Shown in pieces: positions 11,376 through 22,554 of a stretch of 64,000 nucleotides of DNA. Made by a program: the position numbers and the translations under genes. The DNA is from Neoceratodus forsteri. Its lineage: Eukaryota > Chordata > Ceratodontiformes > Ceratodontidae. Under the pieces are notes generated by a model. It was not told the DNA's origin. It saw only the letters and a program-made list of their open reading frames with translations, and ran no database searches. Where the stretch lies: the NCBI GenBank assembly GCA_016271365.2, contig CM057450.1, forward strand, positions 1,799,556,967 through 1,799,620,966, given 5' to 3'. Position 1 is the first letter of the stretch. Each line of letters begins with the position of its first letter.

Positions 11376-11600
11376 AGGGCTGGCAAAATCCAGAAAACGA
11401 CAGAGAAGTCAACCTGACATCTGTAGTGGGAAAATTGTTTGAAAGTATTCTCAAGGAAATGACAATAGATTTCCAAGAAACAAAAAAATCTACAGTACAA
11501 AAGACAACATGGGTTTACAGGAGGAAGAGCATGTCAGAGTAATCTGACTGAATTTTTTTATTGTGTTACAACGGCAACTGACTAAGGGCAGGCAGTTCAT
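11376..11600 (+). pseudogene. Old sense CR1, first fragment (RT fingers)
   Basis: The plus strand reads DREVNLTSVVGKLFESILKE and, in a second frame, SNLTEFFYCVTTATD then GQAVH, matching the NYRPVSLTSVVGKLLESILK and ..GQAVD.. blocks of CR1 RT. It stops abruptly at the 3' end of the antisense CR1 copy 3. The following RT block (SKAFDLVPARRLVKNLRDL) resumes at 26747, so this is the left part of a CR1 copy split by that insertion. It is more diverged than copies 2 and 3. Confidence 0.75.
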
Positions 11601-14100
11601 ACAGAAACGTAGAAACATAGACTTTGATGGCAGATAAGGACTGCTTGGCCCACCTAGTCTACCCATTTCCTTACCTACAGGGTAAGCTCCAGATCCTAGT
11701 TAACCAACAGCCTATTTCTTCTTACCACCCACAATAATTGCCTTATGTCTGTCCCATGTATTCTTGAATTCTCCCACAGTTTTAGACCCCACGACCTCCT
11801 CAGGAAGTCTGTTCCATGCGTCCACCATGCTCTCTGTGAAAATAATACTTCCTCACATTGCCCTTGAACCGCCCCCCCAATCTTTAAATTGTGTCCCCTT
11901 GTTCTTGAACATCTCTTTTTCTGAAAGATGCTACCCTCTTGGACTTTGTTCATTCCACTGAGGTACTTAAAAGTTTCTATCATGTCCCCCCCTTCCTTCT
12001 TTCCTCAAGGGTATACATATTAAGCTCCTTTAGTCTCTCTTCGTATGGCTTCTCTTGCAGACCCTGGACCATTTTAGTTGCCCTCCTCTGGACTGCCTCT
12101 ATCCTGTCTATGTCCTTGCGGAGATGGGGTCTCCAGAACTGGATGCAGTACTCCAGATGGGGTCTCACCAACTGTTCTGTACAGAGGGATAACAACTTCC
12201 TGTTTTCTGCTGGTGATGCCTCTCCCTATACATCCTAGTATACCCCAGCCCTCCCTACTGCCTTCTCACATTGCTTGCTAACCTTAAGGTCATCTGATAT
12301 GATTACCCCCAGGTCCTTTTCCATTTTTGTTGTTGTTACTACCTCTCCCCATTGTGTAATCTTCCCCTGGGTTTTTGTTTCCCAGGTGCATTATTTTGCA
12401 CTTCTTTGCATTGAATCCAAGCTACCATACTTCTGACTATTCCTCCAACCTTGCCAAGTCCCTTCTCATCCTTTCCACGCCTCCTTGTGTATCAACCCTG
12501 TTGCAGATATTTGTATCATCTGCAAAGAGGCATACTTTTCCTTCCAGTCCCTCTGCAATGTCACTTATAAAGACATTAACAAGGACTGAACCCTGCTGTA
12601 ACCCACTAGTAACCCCTCTTTCTTCAGAGTGGACTCCATTTACAATTAACTTTTGTGTCCTGTTGTCCAGCCAATGTTTTACCCAGGCTACCACCCTGGG
12701 ACCCACTCCCAGGCTGGTTAATTTGATTATTAATCTTTTGTGAGGGACTGTGTCAAATGCCTTGCTAAAATCTAGGTAGGCCATGTCCACAGCCCCCCAA
12801 CCCCAGTCTACTACTTTGGTCACCCAGTCAAATAAATCAATTAGATTCGTCTGACATGACCTTAACCTTGTGAACTCATGCTGCATTGGGTCCTGTGCCC
12901 CACTGGCCTCTAGGTACTCAGCAATTTTTTCCTTCAGAAGTGAATTCATCCCTTTCCCTACCACAGAGGTCAAACTGACAGGTCTGTAGTTTCCTGCCTC
13001 TGTCTTGCTCCCACTTTTGTGACAGGGAATCACATCCACTCCTCAGGTACCACACCATCCTCCCAAAATTTGATAAAAAGGGTAGTCAGTGGTGTCACTA
13101 GTTCTCCCCTTAATTCTTTTAGAATTCTGGGGTGAATTCCATATCAGGCCGCATTGCTTTGTCCACCTTCAGTTTTAGGAGTTCTTTCAGAACCCTTCCT
13201 GCTGTGAAAGGACTGGGATTGACCCCCCTATCCAGAGTGCTTCTGTTAATTGAATTAGGCACCTCCCCTTCCTCCTCTTTTGTGAATACTGAGCAGAAGT
13301 ATTCATTCAGTATCCCTGCTTTCTCACTGTCCCTCTCTGCCCACCCACTGTCCTTTCTATTCAGCCTCACTATTCCTCCCTTTGTCTTTCTACGCTCCCT
13401 GATGTATCTATAAAAGGTTTTATCCCCCTTCTTAACCGAGTTGGCTATCTTTCCTTCAGTTTGGGCCTTTGCTCTTCTGACTTCCCTGCCTGCTTCCTTC
13501 TGCCTTAACTGGTACAGTTCTCTGCTCTGCTCTTTCTGTGTTTCCTTATACTTCCTAAATGCTAATTTTTTCTCCCTAATTTTCCCTGCCACCTCTTTTG
13601 AGAACCATAGTGGCTTTTTCTTTCATTTTGATTTGTTTATTTGCTTCACACAAAGGCTTGTTACCTCTGTGATGGCAGTTTTGATTTTTCCCCATTGTTG
13701 CTCTACCCCTCCTTCTAGCCTGTTTGCTAGTGCTTTTCTAAGACAATCTCCCATCTTGCCAAAGTAAGCCCTCCTGAAGTCCAGTACCCTCACTTTTGTA
13801 TGGCTTGACTCTGTAGCTGAGTTTATCACGAACTACACTGTTTGATGGTCACTTGTTCCCAGATGGCTATCCACTTCTAGATCTGAGATCCCCTCACTGT
13901 CCCCATTTGAGAGCACAAGATCTATGATTGCTCCTTCATGAGTGGGTTCCAAAACTAGCTGTCTGAGGCATGCCACCTGTAGGGCATCGAGAATGGCCCT
14001 GCTCTTGGATATGGCTGCAGCAAAGGTGTTCCAGTTAACATCTGGCATATTCAAGTCCCCCATCAACAGTATCTCCCCTTTTGCTGCCATTCCAAGGCAG
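11601..14100 (-). mobile_element. CR1 LINE copy 3, 3' part (left of Gypsy insertion)
   Basis: The left edge shows the CR1 3' end (GAAACGTAGAAACATAG, then the GCAGATAAGGACTGC type 3' UTR). The element continues without large gaps to 14100, where the Gypsy LTR begins. The remainder resumes at 24409 with matching CR1 sequence. By comparison with CR1 copy 2 the break lies in the endonuclease coding region. The two CR1 parts together make about 4.8 kb including a long leader. Confidence 0.92.
11696..14100 (-). pseudogene. CR1 copy 3 ORF2, endonuclease C-half to C-terminus
   Basis: At 13833-14090 the endonuclease has ILLMGDLNMPDVNW and SHLGTSDHQTV (GDLN and SDH active-site blocks). At 13119-13592 lies the basic linker. 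At 12437-13039 RT motifs include KSGSKTEAGNYRPVSLTSVV, DFSKAFDTVPHKRL, a degenerate GLQQGSVL, and CLFADDTNICNRVD with the catalytic FADD intact. At 11980-12195 is the C-terminal block ([18 protein letters not shown]). A few frameshifts interrupt it and the N-terminal part is separated by 10.3 kb of Gypsy sequence, so it cannot be expressed as one protein. Confidence 0.9.
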
Positions 14101-15931
14101 TGTAACCCCAGGTGGCACTATCCCAAGGGCTACTACCCCTGCCTGACTGACTACTGACAGGTTAAGGGGCCTAGGTCCAATGGAAGGTGCCTCCACTCAG
14201 AGGTCAGGGTTTGCAGTAGTTAAACTAACTTGGTCACAGCCCTCTGGGACACCATAACCCCCTTTCTTCCCACTATTGGCCCACACAATGCATCAGGAAT
14301 ATCTTCACAATGTACACTTACCCCCAGGAATGGCTGTGTTGACTGGACTCTGGGGACCCCCTGTAAAACAAGATGACACAGTGCAAAAACCACAGTACAA
14401 TACTTTAACATAAACGAATACCTCTGACAGTATAACTTTGCTGAAACCAACAGATCTGATTTATTTAAGGAGCTATAACAAGGAAGGGGGAAATTAGGTT
14501 AAACACATTAATAATCACAGTACTGTGCGCATATTCAGAGTCCCAAATTGTCACTTTCACTGGGTACCCGAGAGGCTAGCCAGGATCGGTGCAGCTGGTT
14601 AGCACCCTGTGATGGAAAAAACACTGACACAATACCCAAATTGTAATCCAGAGCCGGTTGGCTCAGTTCATTAAGAAATGAGAAAAAAAACCAAAAACAA
14701 TTAGATGATACACTTGCAATTTGATAAACAGATGGCAGGGAGCTACCCTGCTTTGTACTCACAAACTCAATGCTGGGAACTGGATGGAAGGCAGATTGTC
14801 CTGGATTGCCAGGAGGAGCAGACCATGTGGACAAGGTCCTTGTGACTGGACCCCACTGCAGTTTAGAGCAAATGGATGCAGTCTGGATTAAGCTGGGGTT
14901 TGCTTCCAGCTTCATGCACTCAATTCACTGTACAAGGGATTTGAAACGTGATTCCCCACAAGCACTACACACATTTATATGTAAAAGGAAAGTACTATAC
15001 CAGGCAGGCTGCTTCTGTATCCCGATCGCAATTACTGCACAATACCCGGGAGAACATACAGCAGATTCAATTCCTGACAGACCGAGCACGATTCAGCAAT
15101 TTCTCCAGTCTTCTACAAGGGTGAGCCTGGTTTCTAATCTTCAGATCTCCTTGATTCTCTTCACAGGTCAGATTCAGTCCAAACAGGTGCCTGCACAAGC
15201 TGCAGACCGAAACTTAGGACCTTACATGTGATTCCCATGCAAAAACTACACACCGAAGAAGCACACAGCTCCTTGTCTCTTCACTGCCCCAACTCATCTG
15301 ATCTTTCCAGTAGACAGAGCCGGGCATTTCCTTTGAGTTCCTCCCAGTTCAGTTGGCTGGTTTGGCTGTCACTCACAGTAAACTCCCCCTGCTGGTAGAA
15401 AAAAGATGCCGAAGTCCAAACTACAATTCCCAGAAGCATTGGCCATACAGTACATAGGTGGCTGGCTCCACAATGAGAGTCCAAGTTCTGATTTGCCAGC
15501 AGCAGGCTCCATTTCAAAGGTCCCCCCACACTGATTGGTCCAGTTTGGCAGTTCAAAATAGAATGGGGTACTAGGCAAATACAGTTCTGACTGCAAAGAA
15601 AAGCAGGTTAGAAAAACTGTATTTTCGTTATTACTCTAAATGATGTCTGGCAAACAGTTACATTTTTGAAAAGTGCTCACTCTGCCCACTTAGTGAGGGC
15701 AGAAATGGAGCGATTTGGCAGCAGCTCAAGTGGGACTCAAGCAGGGAAACACACAGAACCCCATTCAAATTAATAATGTCTGCAGGCAGACAGCTCTTAA
15801 AGAGACAGTACCAGAGGCTCTAAAAGAACTCACAGATAAACGACTTAGATGCTGAACACCATCCAGGCTTGGAGCATTCAAGCAAGATCCTGGAAGACTT
15901 TTGGGAACCCCCATTTGCAGGGGGGGTTACA
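14101..15931 (-). repeat. Gypsy 3' LTR
   Basis: 1,831 bp, with short terminal inverted repeats TGTAACCCC and GGGGGTTACA. It aligns along its whole length with 22555-24408, apart from small indels. An AATAAATCAG polyadenylation-type signal lies near 14450 on the minus strand. The LTR is long for Ty3/Gypsy. Its short reading frames have no domain similarity that I recognise. Confidence 0.95.
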
Positions 15932-16283
15932 CCCTTCCTGGCCTGGAAAAAGCTTGGTGTCTGCATCAAGCAAGTACCCCTATAAGTTTCAATTGCAACC
16001 ATATACATTTGCATCAGATCATATTAGGCTCATAAATGTAATCATCAGTCAATATATCACTTTACCAGAAACACATTTCTGAAACTTTGCAGTACCTCAC
16101 TCTTTACACAGTATTACACACACATTGTACCCTAACTCAGGTTATTACCTCTTGTACATGAAACCTGAAGAGAGGGACCCTTCCCTATCAGCACCCTTGG
16201 GGCTGGATGGGGCAGGGTCACCATACCTAGAGGGCAACACAAGTAACTTGGAGTTAGCACTGATGGTCAGTTAGGGTATGAGC
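15932..16283 (-). other. Gypsy 3' untranslated region with polypurine tract
   Basis: Immediately upstream of the 3' LTR on the minus strand is CCAGGCCAGGAAGGG (15932-15946), purine-rich and abutting the LTR as a plus-strand priming site should. The remaining bases to the end of the pol frame at 16284 have no other recognisable feature. Confidence 0.6.
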
Positions 16284-18037
16284 TCAGGGACATATACACT
16301 CCTTTATGGACAACATTGAGAGGTAAGTCCACAGGCCTCCCAGGGGAATCATAACTGAGGTGCACCACGGGTTTATAGCTCGACCAATCTTTCTAGGGGG
16401 AACTGTTACAGTCTCTGCACTCTGAGCCTCATTTTCAACATTGTTCTCACTTGTCAGGGTAGTCTCCATTGGGGTAGACAGGCTAGAACTTGGGGCACTT
16501 TCAGCTCCAGGAGTTACAATCTCTGAGTCCACAACATTTGGCTCACATGGAGAGCTTTCTGACACTGACAGCGAATTATCAGGGCGCTCAACACACTCTT
16601 CTTGTTCAGGTATGTCACCAGTCTATTCCAGTCCACCATCTTCCTCTCCTGAAAGCCCAAAAAATTCAATCATACACAATGATTCCATATCATCTGACTT
16701 GATGCTTTGCACTTCACTTTCTGGGAGCATTGGCTCCAGGGACAAAACTGGGGGCTTAGACAGTCCATAAGGCCCAGCTTCATCTCCAGTATTGACTAGG
16801 GGATTGCCCCGAAACAACTGACTCAGTTCGTAAGAAAGGTAGTATTCAAAGTCACACTCACTTTCCTCTGATATGGACTGACAGTCGTGCTCAACTGGGA
16901 CTTGTGGAGGGGAACACTTCAACTCAGCTTCTGTAGGTGCAGACTTTCTGGATTTTTCCTTAGCAGCCACTCTAGTCACTGGTCCAGAGGGGGCATTTTC
17001 TGTGGGCTCAGACTCAATCAAGATTTGTCCAATGGGCAGTAAATGATTTCTATGCATTGTTTTAATATCTTTTGAATTATTCTCAGGCTTTACTTTATTC
17101 ACAGGCAGATCAGCTAGTTTGCCCACTACAATGTGAGGGAGATGGTGCCACCGGTCAGCAATCTTATGTTTGCCATGCAGTTCCAGATTTCTTAGCAATA
17201 CCCGATCTCACTCCTGGAGTTCCAAGGCTTTCACCTTTTATCATACCTTTTTTTGTTGGCCAGATTTCTTTTGGCAGCCACGGTTTGAGCCAGTTGGTAC
17301 GCATGATTTAGCTGGGCCTTTAACTTTTGCACATACTGTAAATAGTTGTCAACTTGAACCCCATCCGGAGAAACTCCAAAACATACATCTACCGGCAGTT
17401 GAGCTTCTCTTCCAAACATCAGGCGGTAGGGGGAGAACCCAGTGGCATCACTTTTGGTGCAGTTGTAGGCATGTGCCAGGGTGCTAATTTGTTGGCTCCA
17501 TCTAGGCTTGCCCTTTGGGTGGAGGGTGCCTAGCATATCTAGCAAAGTGCGATTGAAATGTTCAGGCTGTGGGTCCCCCTGGGGGTGGTAAGAGGTGGTT
17601 CTGGACTTTCGCACCCCCCACAGAGAAAGTATCTCTTTGATCAGATGACTCTCAAAGTCTCTCCCTTGATCAGAATGGATTCTTTGTGGAGCCCCATAGT
17701 GAACTAAAAAGTTTTCTACAAGTACTTTTGCCACAGCGGATGCCTTCTGGTCCTTGGTGGGGAAAGCTTGGGTATATCTCATAAAATGGTCCATGACCAC
17801 CAGCACATTACTAATATTTCTTTGATCTGACTCCAAACTCAGAAAATCAATACAGACCAGCTCCATGGGTGCACTGGTGATGATGTTAACAAGGGTAGCA
17901 GGCCTCTGGGGCAAAGCTCTCCTCTGTAAGCAGCAACTACAAGTTTGAATGTGTTGCTCAACGTCAGCCCCCATCTTAGGCCAATAGAATCTGGATCTCA
18001 CCAAGTCAAGTGTTCTGTCTATACCAAGGTGCCCCAT
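16284..18037 (-). pseudogene. Gypsy integrase and C-terminal tail
   Basis: The frame at 17231-18037 starts in the zinc-binding HHCC module (GHLGIDRTLDLVRSRFYWP ... HIQTCSCC). It continues into the DDE core: VCIDFLSLE carries the first Asp, IHSDQGRDFES the second, and QPEHFNRTL the Glu. After a frameshift, 16623-17198 reads GKHKIADRW, PHIVVGK and MHRNHLLPIG, matching the GPY/F-type C-terminal module of Gypsy integrases. A low-complexity acidic and Ser-rich tail follows, ending at 16284 with GGLWTYLSML. Integrase joins cDNA ends to chromosomal DNA. At least two frame breaks make it non-functional. Confidence 0.9.
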
Positions 18038-18146
18038 GTGTAAGGTTGTGTAAGGACCTCAGTACTGAGTCTCGAAAGGCAGTGGGCAGCACTAGTTGTT
18101 GTTTGTCTATTTGTCCCCTCTGTCTACTGTTTCTCTGTATAACAGT

Positions 18147-19863
18147 CTACTTAGGACCTTCTTTGTATAACAATGCAGTTCTCAAATCAGTGGAATGTAA
18201 TTTGGACACATCTTTCCCTGCATAGAGGGCTTCTAAAGCTGATTTGATCATGGGATCGTGGGATTGAGCCCGTCGAACACTGTCATTGTCCAGCTGAGGC
18301 AATGCACCAATGTCTATTGCAGAAAAGTGGCAATAAGCAGCAGGTATGTAATTCTCAGAAGGTCCCAAACAATCCACCATACAGTCCACTGCGTCCATGG
18401 ATATTTGTTCCTCCCTGTCAAACCTTTGGCAGAGTGCTCGAATAACAGGTTCCGACTGTCTGACCCAGTCATTCTGGGGAACAGGCCTCCGGGAGAGAGT
18501 ATCAGAATCTATGTGGTTCAGGCCTGCTCTGTATTCAACAACACAGTCGCATGTAGATAATGCAGAAAGCCACCTATGGCCAGTGGCATCCAACTTAGCT
18601 GAAGTCTGCACATAGGTCAAAGGATTATTGTCAGTTTTTACTAGTATCTTAGCCCCATACAAGTACTCGTGGAATTGGTCAACAATAGTCCACTTCAAAG
18701 CTAGGAACTCTAACTTATGTACAGGATAGTTCTTTTCGGATGGGGTCAGACTTCTACTGGCAAAGGCCACTGGTCTCAGGCCATTCTCATGCTCTTGGTA
18801 CAACACAGCCATCAACCCTTGCAAGCTAGCATCAGTGTGCAGGATATAAGGTTTTGTTGGATCAGCATAGGCCAACACTGGAGTGTGGGTAAATTGATAT
18901 ATGATCATGAAAAGCAGTCTCACAATCAGGAGTTCAGCGGGCCCCAAATACTTCACTTGGATGAAAATACACTTTTCAGTCTCGAGGGACGCTGACTTTT
19001 TGTATTTTTTGTGGGTTAAGGGATACCCTTGAGTAAGGTTAAGTAAAGGGCGGTTCACTCTTAAATAGTCCTAGATGAAATGCTGATAATAACCACAGAA
19101 TCCCAGGAATCTTTGCAGTTCTTTAAATTTTTGGACTGTGGCCAGGTGGTCAAGGCCTCAACTTTACTTGGGTCGGTGTCTATTCCCTCGGTGGATACTA
19201 TGTGTCCCACATACTTTACTGATGTTTGAAAGAACTGACACTTATCAATGGACAGTTTAAGGCCAAAGTCTTCCAGCCGGTTCAACACCTTGAATAATCT
19301 GCTCTCATGTTCCTCCAGTGTGCTGCCAAACACAATAACATCATCTAGGTATACTAGGCACACTAGTAAGTTCATGTCCCCCACTGCACGCACCATCAAT
19401 CGTTGAAAAGTGGCTGGGGCACCTGAAATCCCTTGAGGCATCCTCATGAATTCATGGAAACCAAGCAGACAGATAAAGGTTTTCTTCTCATGGTCCTCTG
19501 GGGCCATCAGGATCTGGTAGTACCCAATGCGGAGATCCAGCACAGAGAACCACTTGCTACTGTTTAGGCAGTCCAAAGCATGCTGAATGTGGGGCATTGT
19601 GCACTGATCAGGGGATAGTCCACAGGTTTAAAGTGCGATAATCCATGCACATCCTTACTGCCCCATTCTTTTTTCTTACTACCACAATGGGGGAAGCATA
19701 GGGGCTTCTGGATTTTTGTATTACACCAGCAGCTAGCATCTCTTGCAAATGCCGTCTCACATCATCTATATCAGCAGGTGCCAGGCATCGAGACCTCTCA
19801 CGAAATGGCCTTTCATCATGCAGGCGGATATGGTGCTCAGCTTCCTTGCATGCATCCTATGTT
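18147..19863 (-). pseudogene. Gypsy reverse transcriptase and RNase H
   Basis: The RT starts near 19860 with RPFRERSRCLAP, GVIQKSRSPYASPIVVV and MCMDYRTLN in a segment broken near 19620. It continues at 19061-19597 with VLDLRIGYYQI, MPQGISGAPATFQR and the catalytic VYLDDVIVF. After a frameshift, the RNase H at 18147-19058 shows LHTDASLQGLMAVLYQ, YPVHKLEFLALKW, VKTDNNPLTYV and GLNHIDSDTLSR. A connector with the start of the integrase zinc region follows. The core catalytic residues that I can see are retained, so loss of activity comes from frameshifts rather than active-site change. Confidence 0.92.
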
Positions 19864-21031
19864 TCATTCCTTTAAAGAAAACACCTGGTCTCTATGGGCA
19901 AGCTTCTCACTGATCCTCACTTTCCATTCAGCTGGCAATGGGGAGTCATCAAAATCAAACAAGTCAGGCATTACTATGTCATTCTTCCCCGAACTCTTGC
20001 TACTGGGTAGCACTGCAGTGTCTGCACAATGCACATTAGCCAGGGTGCAACCTCTATTTACCCGAATCTCTCTGTCAGACACATTAAGAACTTGAACCAT
20101 TACCCTTCTGGCATAAGCATGGGCTCTAGCAGGCAAAATACTAGGCTTGACCAGCAGTCCCCCCGGCAATTTTTCATCACCTGGTGCATCCAACATTAAT
20201 ATTTTATTCTTGACATTCTTTCTGATATGGACCTCTCCCTGTAAGGTACACTGGGCATTTGGCACCAGGATTAGAGACTCAGGATCCTTTTTCCAGACAA
20301 TTCCAACCGGTTCCTCTGGTTCTACTTTTTTCAGCACCTCTCTGTGCCTCATAGGCCTTCTTGATCAAGGCCAGAATTCTTAAAGCTCTACTAGTCCTTG
20401 ACCCCTGTTTTTCATAACACAGCTGTGCCAGCCATCCAAACATATGTGCATTAGTCCCAATTAGTAAAGGAACCCCATCATACAGTCCAGTAGGGGGACA
20501 CACTAAGGCCAGGGTCTCTACTTGCTCTGCCACCCCAGCCAAGGAGGTGGGAAAAGACAGCCAAATTCGGATATATCCTGAGTAGGGGTAGGCTTTCTCA
20601 CTTAACCCCCAGACATGCAGCCCCTCCAACAGTTGTAAGGGTACATCAGATAAATGCTTCTGATACCAGTCTTGGAACATAATTGTCTCTTGGGAGCCAC
20701 TGTCTAATACAGCTATTGTAGACACTCCATTCACCTTTACAATGGTCTCCATGGAGGGACCCACTATTTTGGACCAGTCTGGAGAGGCGGTGGCGGGGGC
20801 CTGGGCAAATGACCTTGCCACAAAGGGACATGAGTTAACATTTTTGGGACCTTCACTGTAGTCATTTCGTGCACCTCTCAACCACTGTTTTGTGCTCCAA
20901 AGCTCTCCCTGTAGCCGGCGCACCACTCTCTCCAAGTCTTTCTGAGACCGGCATTCCCTCTTCATGTGTCCATCCTTCCCATAGTTATGGCAAAATATGT
21001 CAGCTGAAGTTTGAGGTGACTGAAGCATCAC
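19864..21031 (-). pseudogene. Gypsy zinc knuckle, protease and linker to RT
   Basis: At 20279-21031 the minus strand has a nucleocapsid-type knuckle CHNYGKDGHMKREC in which the second metal-binding Cys is Tyr. About 95 residues later comes the retropepsin motif AVLDSGSQETIMF (D-S-G). The frame then shifts to 19864-20352, a linker ending in FDFDDSPLPAEWKVRISEKL and VFSLKE, typical of the segment just before Gypsy RT. The protease would cut the Gag-Pol polyprotein in the particle. Damage: the Cys to Tyr change and one frameshift. Confidence 0.85.
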
Positions 21032-22485
21032 ATTGGGGCTGTGGCATTGATACTGTCAATAGAAATCCTTGGTGCCACCTCAGCCGGCAGTGGGGTGGAC
21101 ATTTGGAGACATCTCTTCAGTTCCCTCACTTCCATGGTCAAGGCATCAAGTTTTGAACTGTTATGAACAAGAGGTGCCTGGGTGGGCACCCCACCCCCAC
21201 AGCAGAAGCAGTTGGGCAAGTGTCAGTGTCCATGCTCGTAGGAGCGGCCTTCATGACAAGACTGTCTGTTGCTTTCCTAATCTCCCTCAGCAGTTCACCC
21301 CATGGTGGCACACCCTTTTCCTTCTCAGAATACTCTTAAACTGCCTACCCTTGCCCTGAACTTCACTTGACGGGTCACCCTCAGTCATTCGGGTCGTAGC
21401 AGCAGCTACTGGTGCAAGTTCCTCCTGGGGTCACCTTTTCTCAACTCCTCAAATTTCTCTCATTAGCACATCATAGGAGGGTGGGGATTCCAGTTGATAG
21501 GCCAGGCGTAACTGAAGCAACAGCAGTTCTGAGAAGGGGGCAGACTTAAGGATCCTGTCCAGCCTGGTTCAGTCCAGTTCAATTGCTGGCAAACTACCCT
21601 TTCTGAGACATTCTTGCAACAATTTTTCCAGCCGAGATACATACACAGAGAACAACTCCCCTTGATACTGTTGTGCATTTCTTACTCTCCACCACAGGTC
21701 CTCATCAGAATCTGGGCTCCCATACACATTCTCTAAGGCCTCAAGATAGTCCTATGCAGTCGCTTCAGGGTTACTGGCCCATTTGGCATGGATGGTAGCC
21801 AGGGCAGGACCTTGGAGGCTCTCACTTACTCTTTCACTTTTCTGCTTCTGAGCATTGCCATTCAAGCCCTTGAGGGGCAACATAGTCTATCCAGGTCTCC
21901 CAGTCATCCTCCCCTTGTGGGGTGGGGAGGGGCCGGAGAAAATTTGTAAGAGTCGTGACTATTGGCAGGTACAGACATAGGGGCTTGCACTGGCACAGAA
22001 AGATGGGCAATAAAGGGTGCTGGAGGGGGAAGGGGTGTTGGTGGAGGAACGTTCTCAGGTGGCAATAATAGTTTCATTAAATCCTCCACAGTTTTCCCTT
22101 CCTCCAGCAACAATTTAGCAAATTTCTCCTCAAAAGTTTCAGATAGCAGGGGGAGCTTGTTCTCCCCAAGGTCTTTACTGTCTTTAGTTATTACTTTCCA
22201 GGCTGTGAGGGCTTCTTTTGGGGTAATGGTCTGTGGCACTTTAGAACTGTCTATAGGGTCCTTACACTCTATTAGAGCCATTAAAGTTTCAGCGAGCAGA
22301 TCAGCCAGCCGCCCCACCACCACAGGGTTTCATAAACATTCGACCTTGGAAAGTATTCAATCTACAATGTCCTTACTGGTATCCGGCGGGATATCCAAGA
22401 CAAGTACAGCATTTTGGGGGTCGATCTCCTGCCCAGTACACCACTTCACCAACTGGTGCACAGCAGCTTCTGTTGCGGTACCCAT
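21032..22485 (-). pseudogene. Gypsy gag with PNMA-like N-terminus and capsid
   Basis: The likely start ATG is at 22483-22485. The first 42 codons read MGTATEAAVHQLVKWCTG then DPQNAVLVLDIPPDTS, followed by a TGA. The frame at 21904-22323 resumes with GRLADLLAETLMALIECKDP and a proline-rich stretch. This order, a WC motif, a hydrophobic LVLDIPPD-like strand and an 'ALIE..DPID..KVP' block, resembles the N-terminal region of PNMA proteins, which derive from Gypsy gag. At about 21460-21900, frame-shifted capsid is visible (YVSRLEKLLQECLRKG, LLQLRLAYQLE). Gag would assemble the particle and bind the RNA. Confidence 0.75.
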
Positions 22486-22530
22486 TTATTTTTAACAGTA
22501 ATTCATAAATGTGACCACTAGAGGACACAC

Positions 22531-22551
22531 AATCCCAGCGGTGAGCCTCCA
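22531..22551 (-). other. Gypsy primer-binding site, tRNA-Thr-like
   Basis: Three bases inside the 5' LTR, the minus strand reads TGGAGGCTCACCGCTGGGATT. Its plus-strand form, AATCCCAGCGGTG-AG-CCTCCA, matches the 3' end that I recall for vertebrate tRNA-Thr (AATCCCAGCGGTGCCTCCA) apart from a two-base AG insertion. Position and the TGG start fit a primer-binding site; the tRNA identity is from memory. Confidence 0.5.
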
Positions 22552-22554
22552 AGA

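Noticed and set aside
14220..15596. Several frames inside the LTRs, some matched in both LTRs
   Set aside because: The shared frames reflect LTR duplication; they have no domain and are not in a position used by Gypsy accessory genes with any recognisable product.
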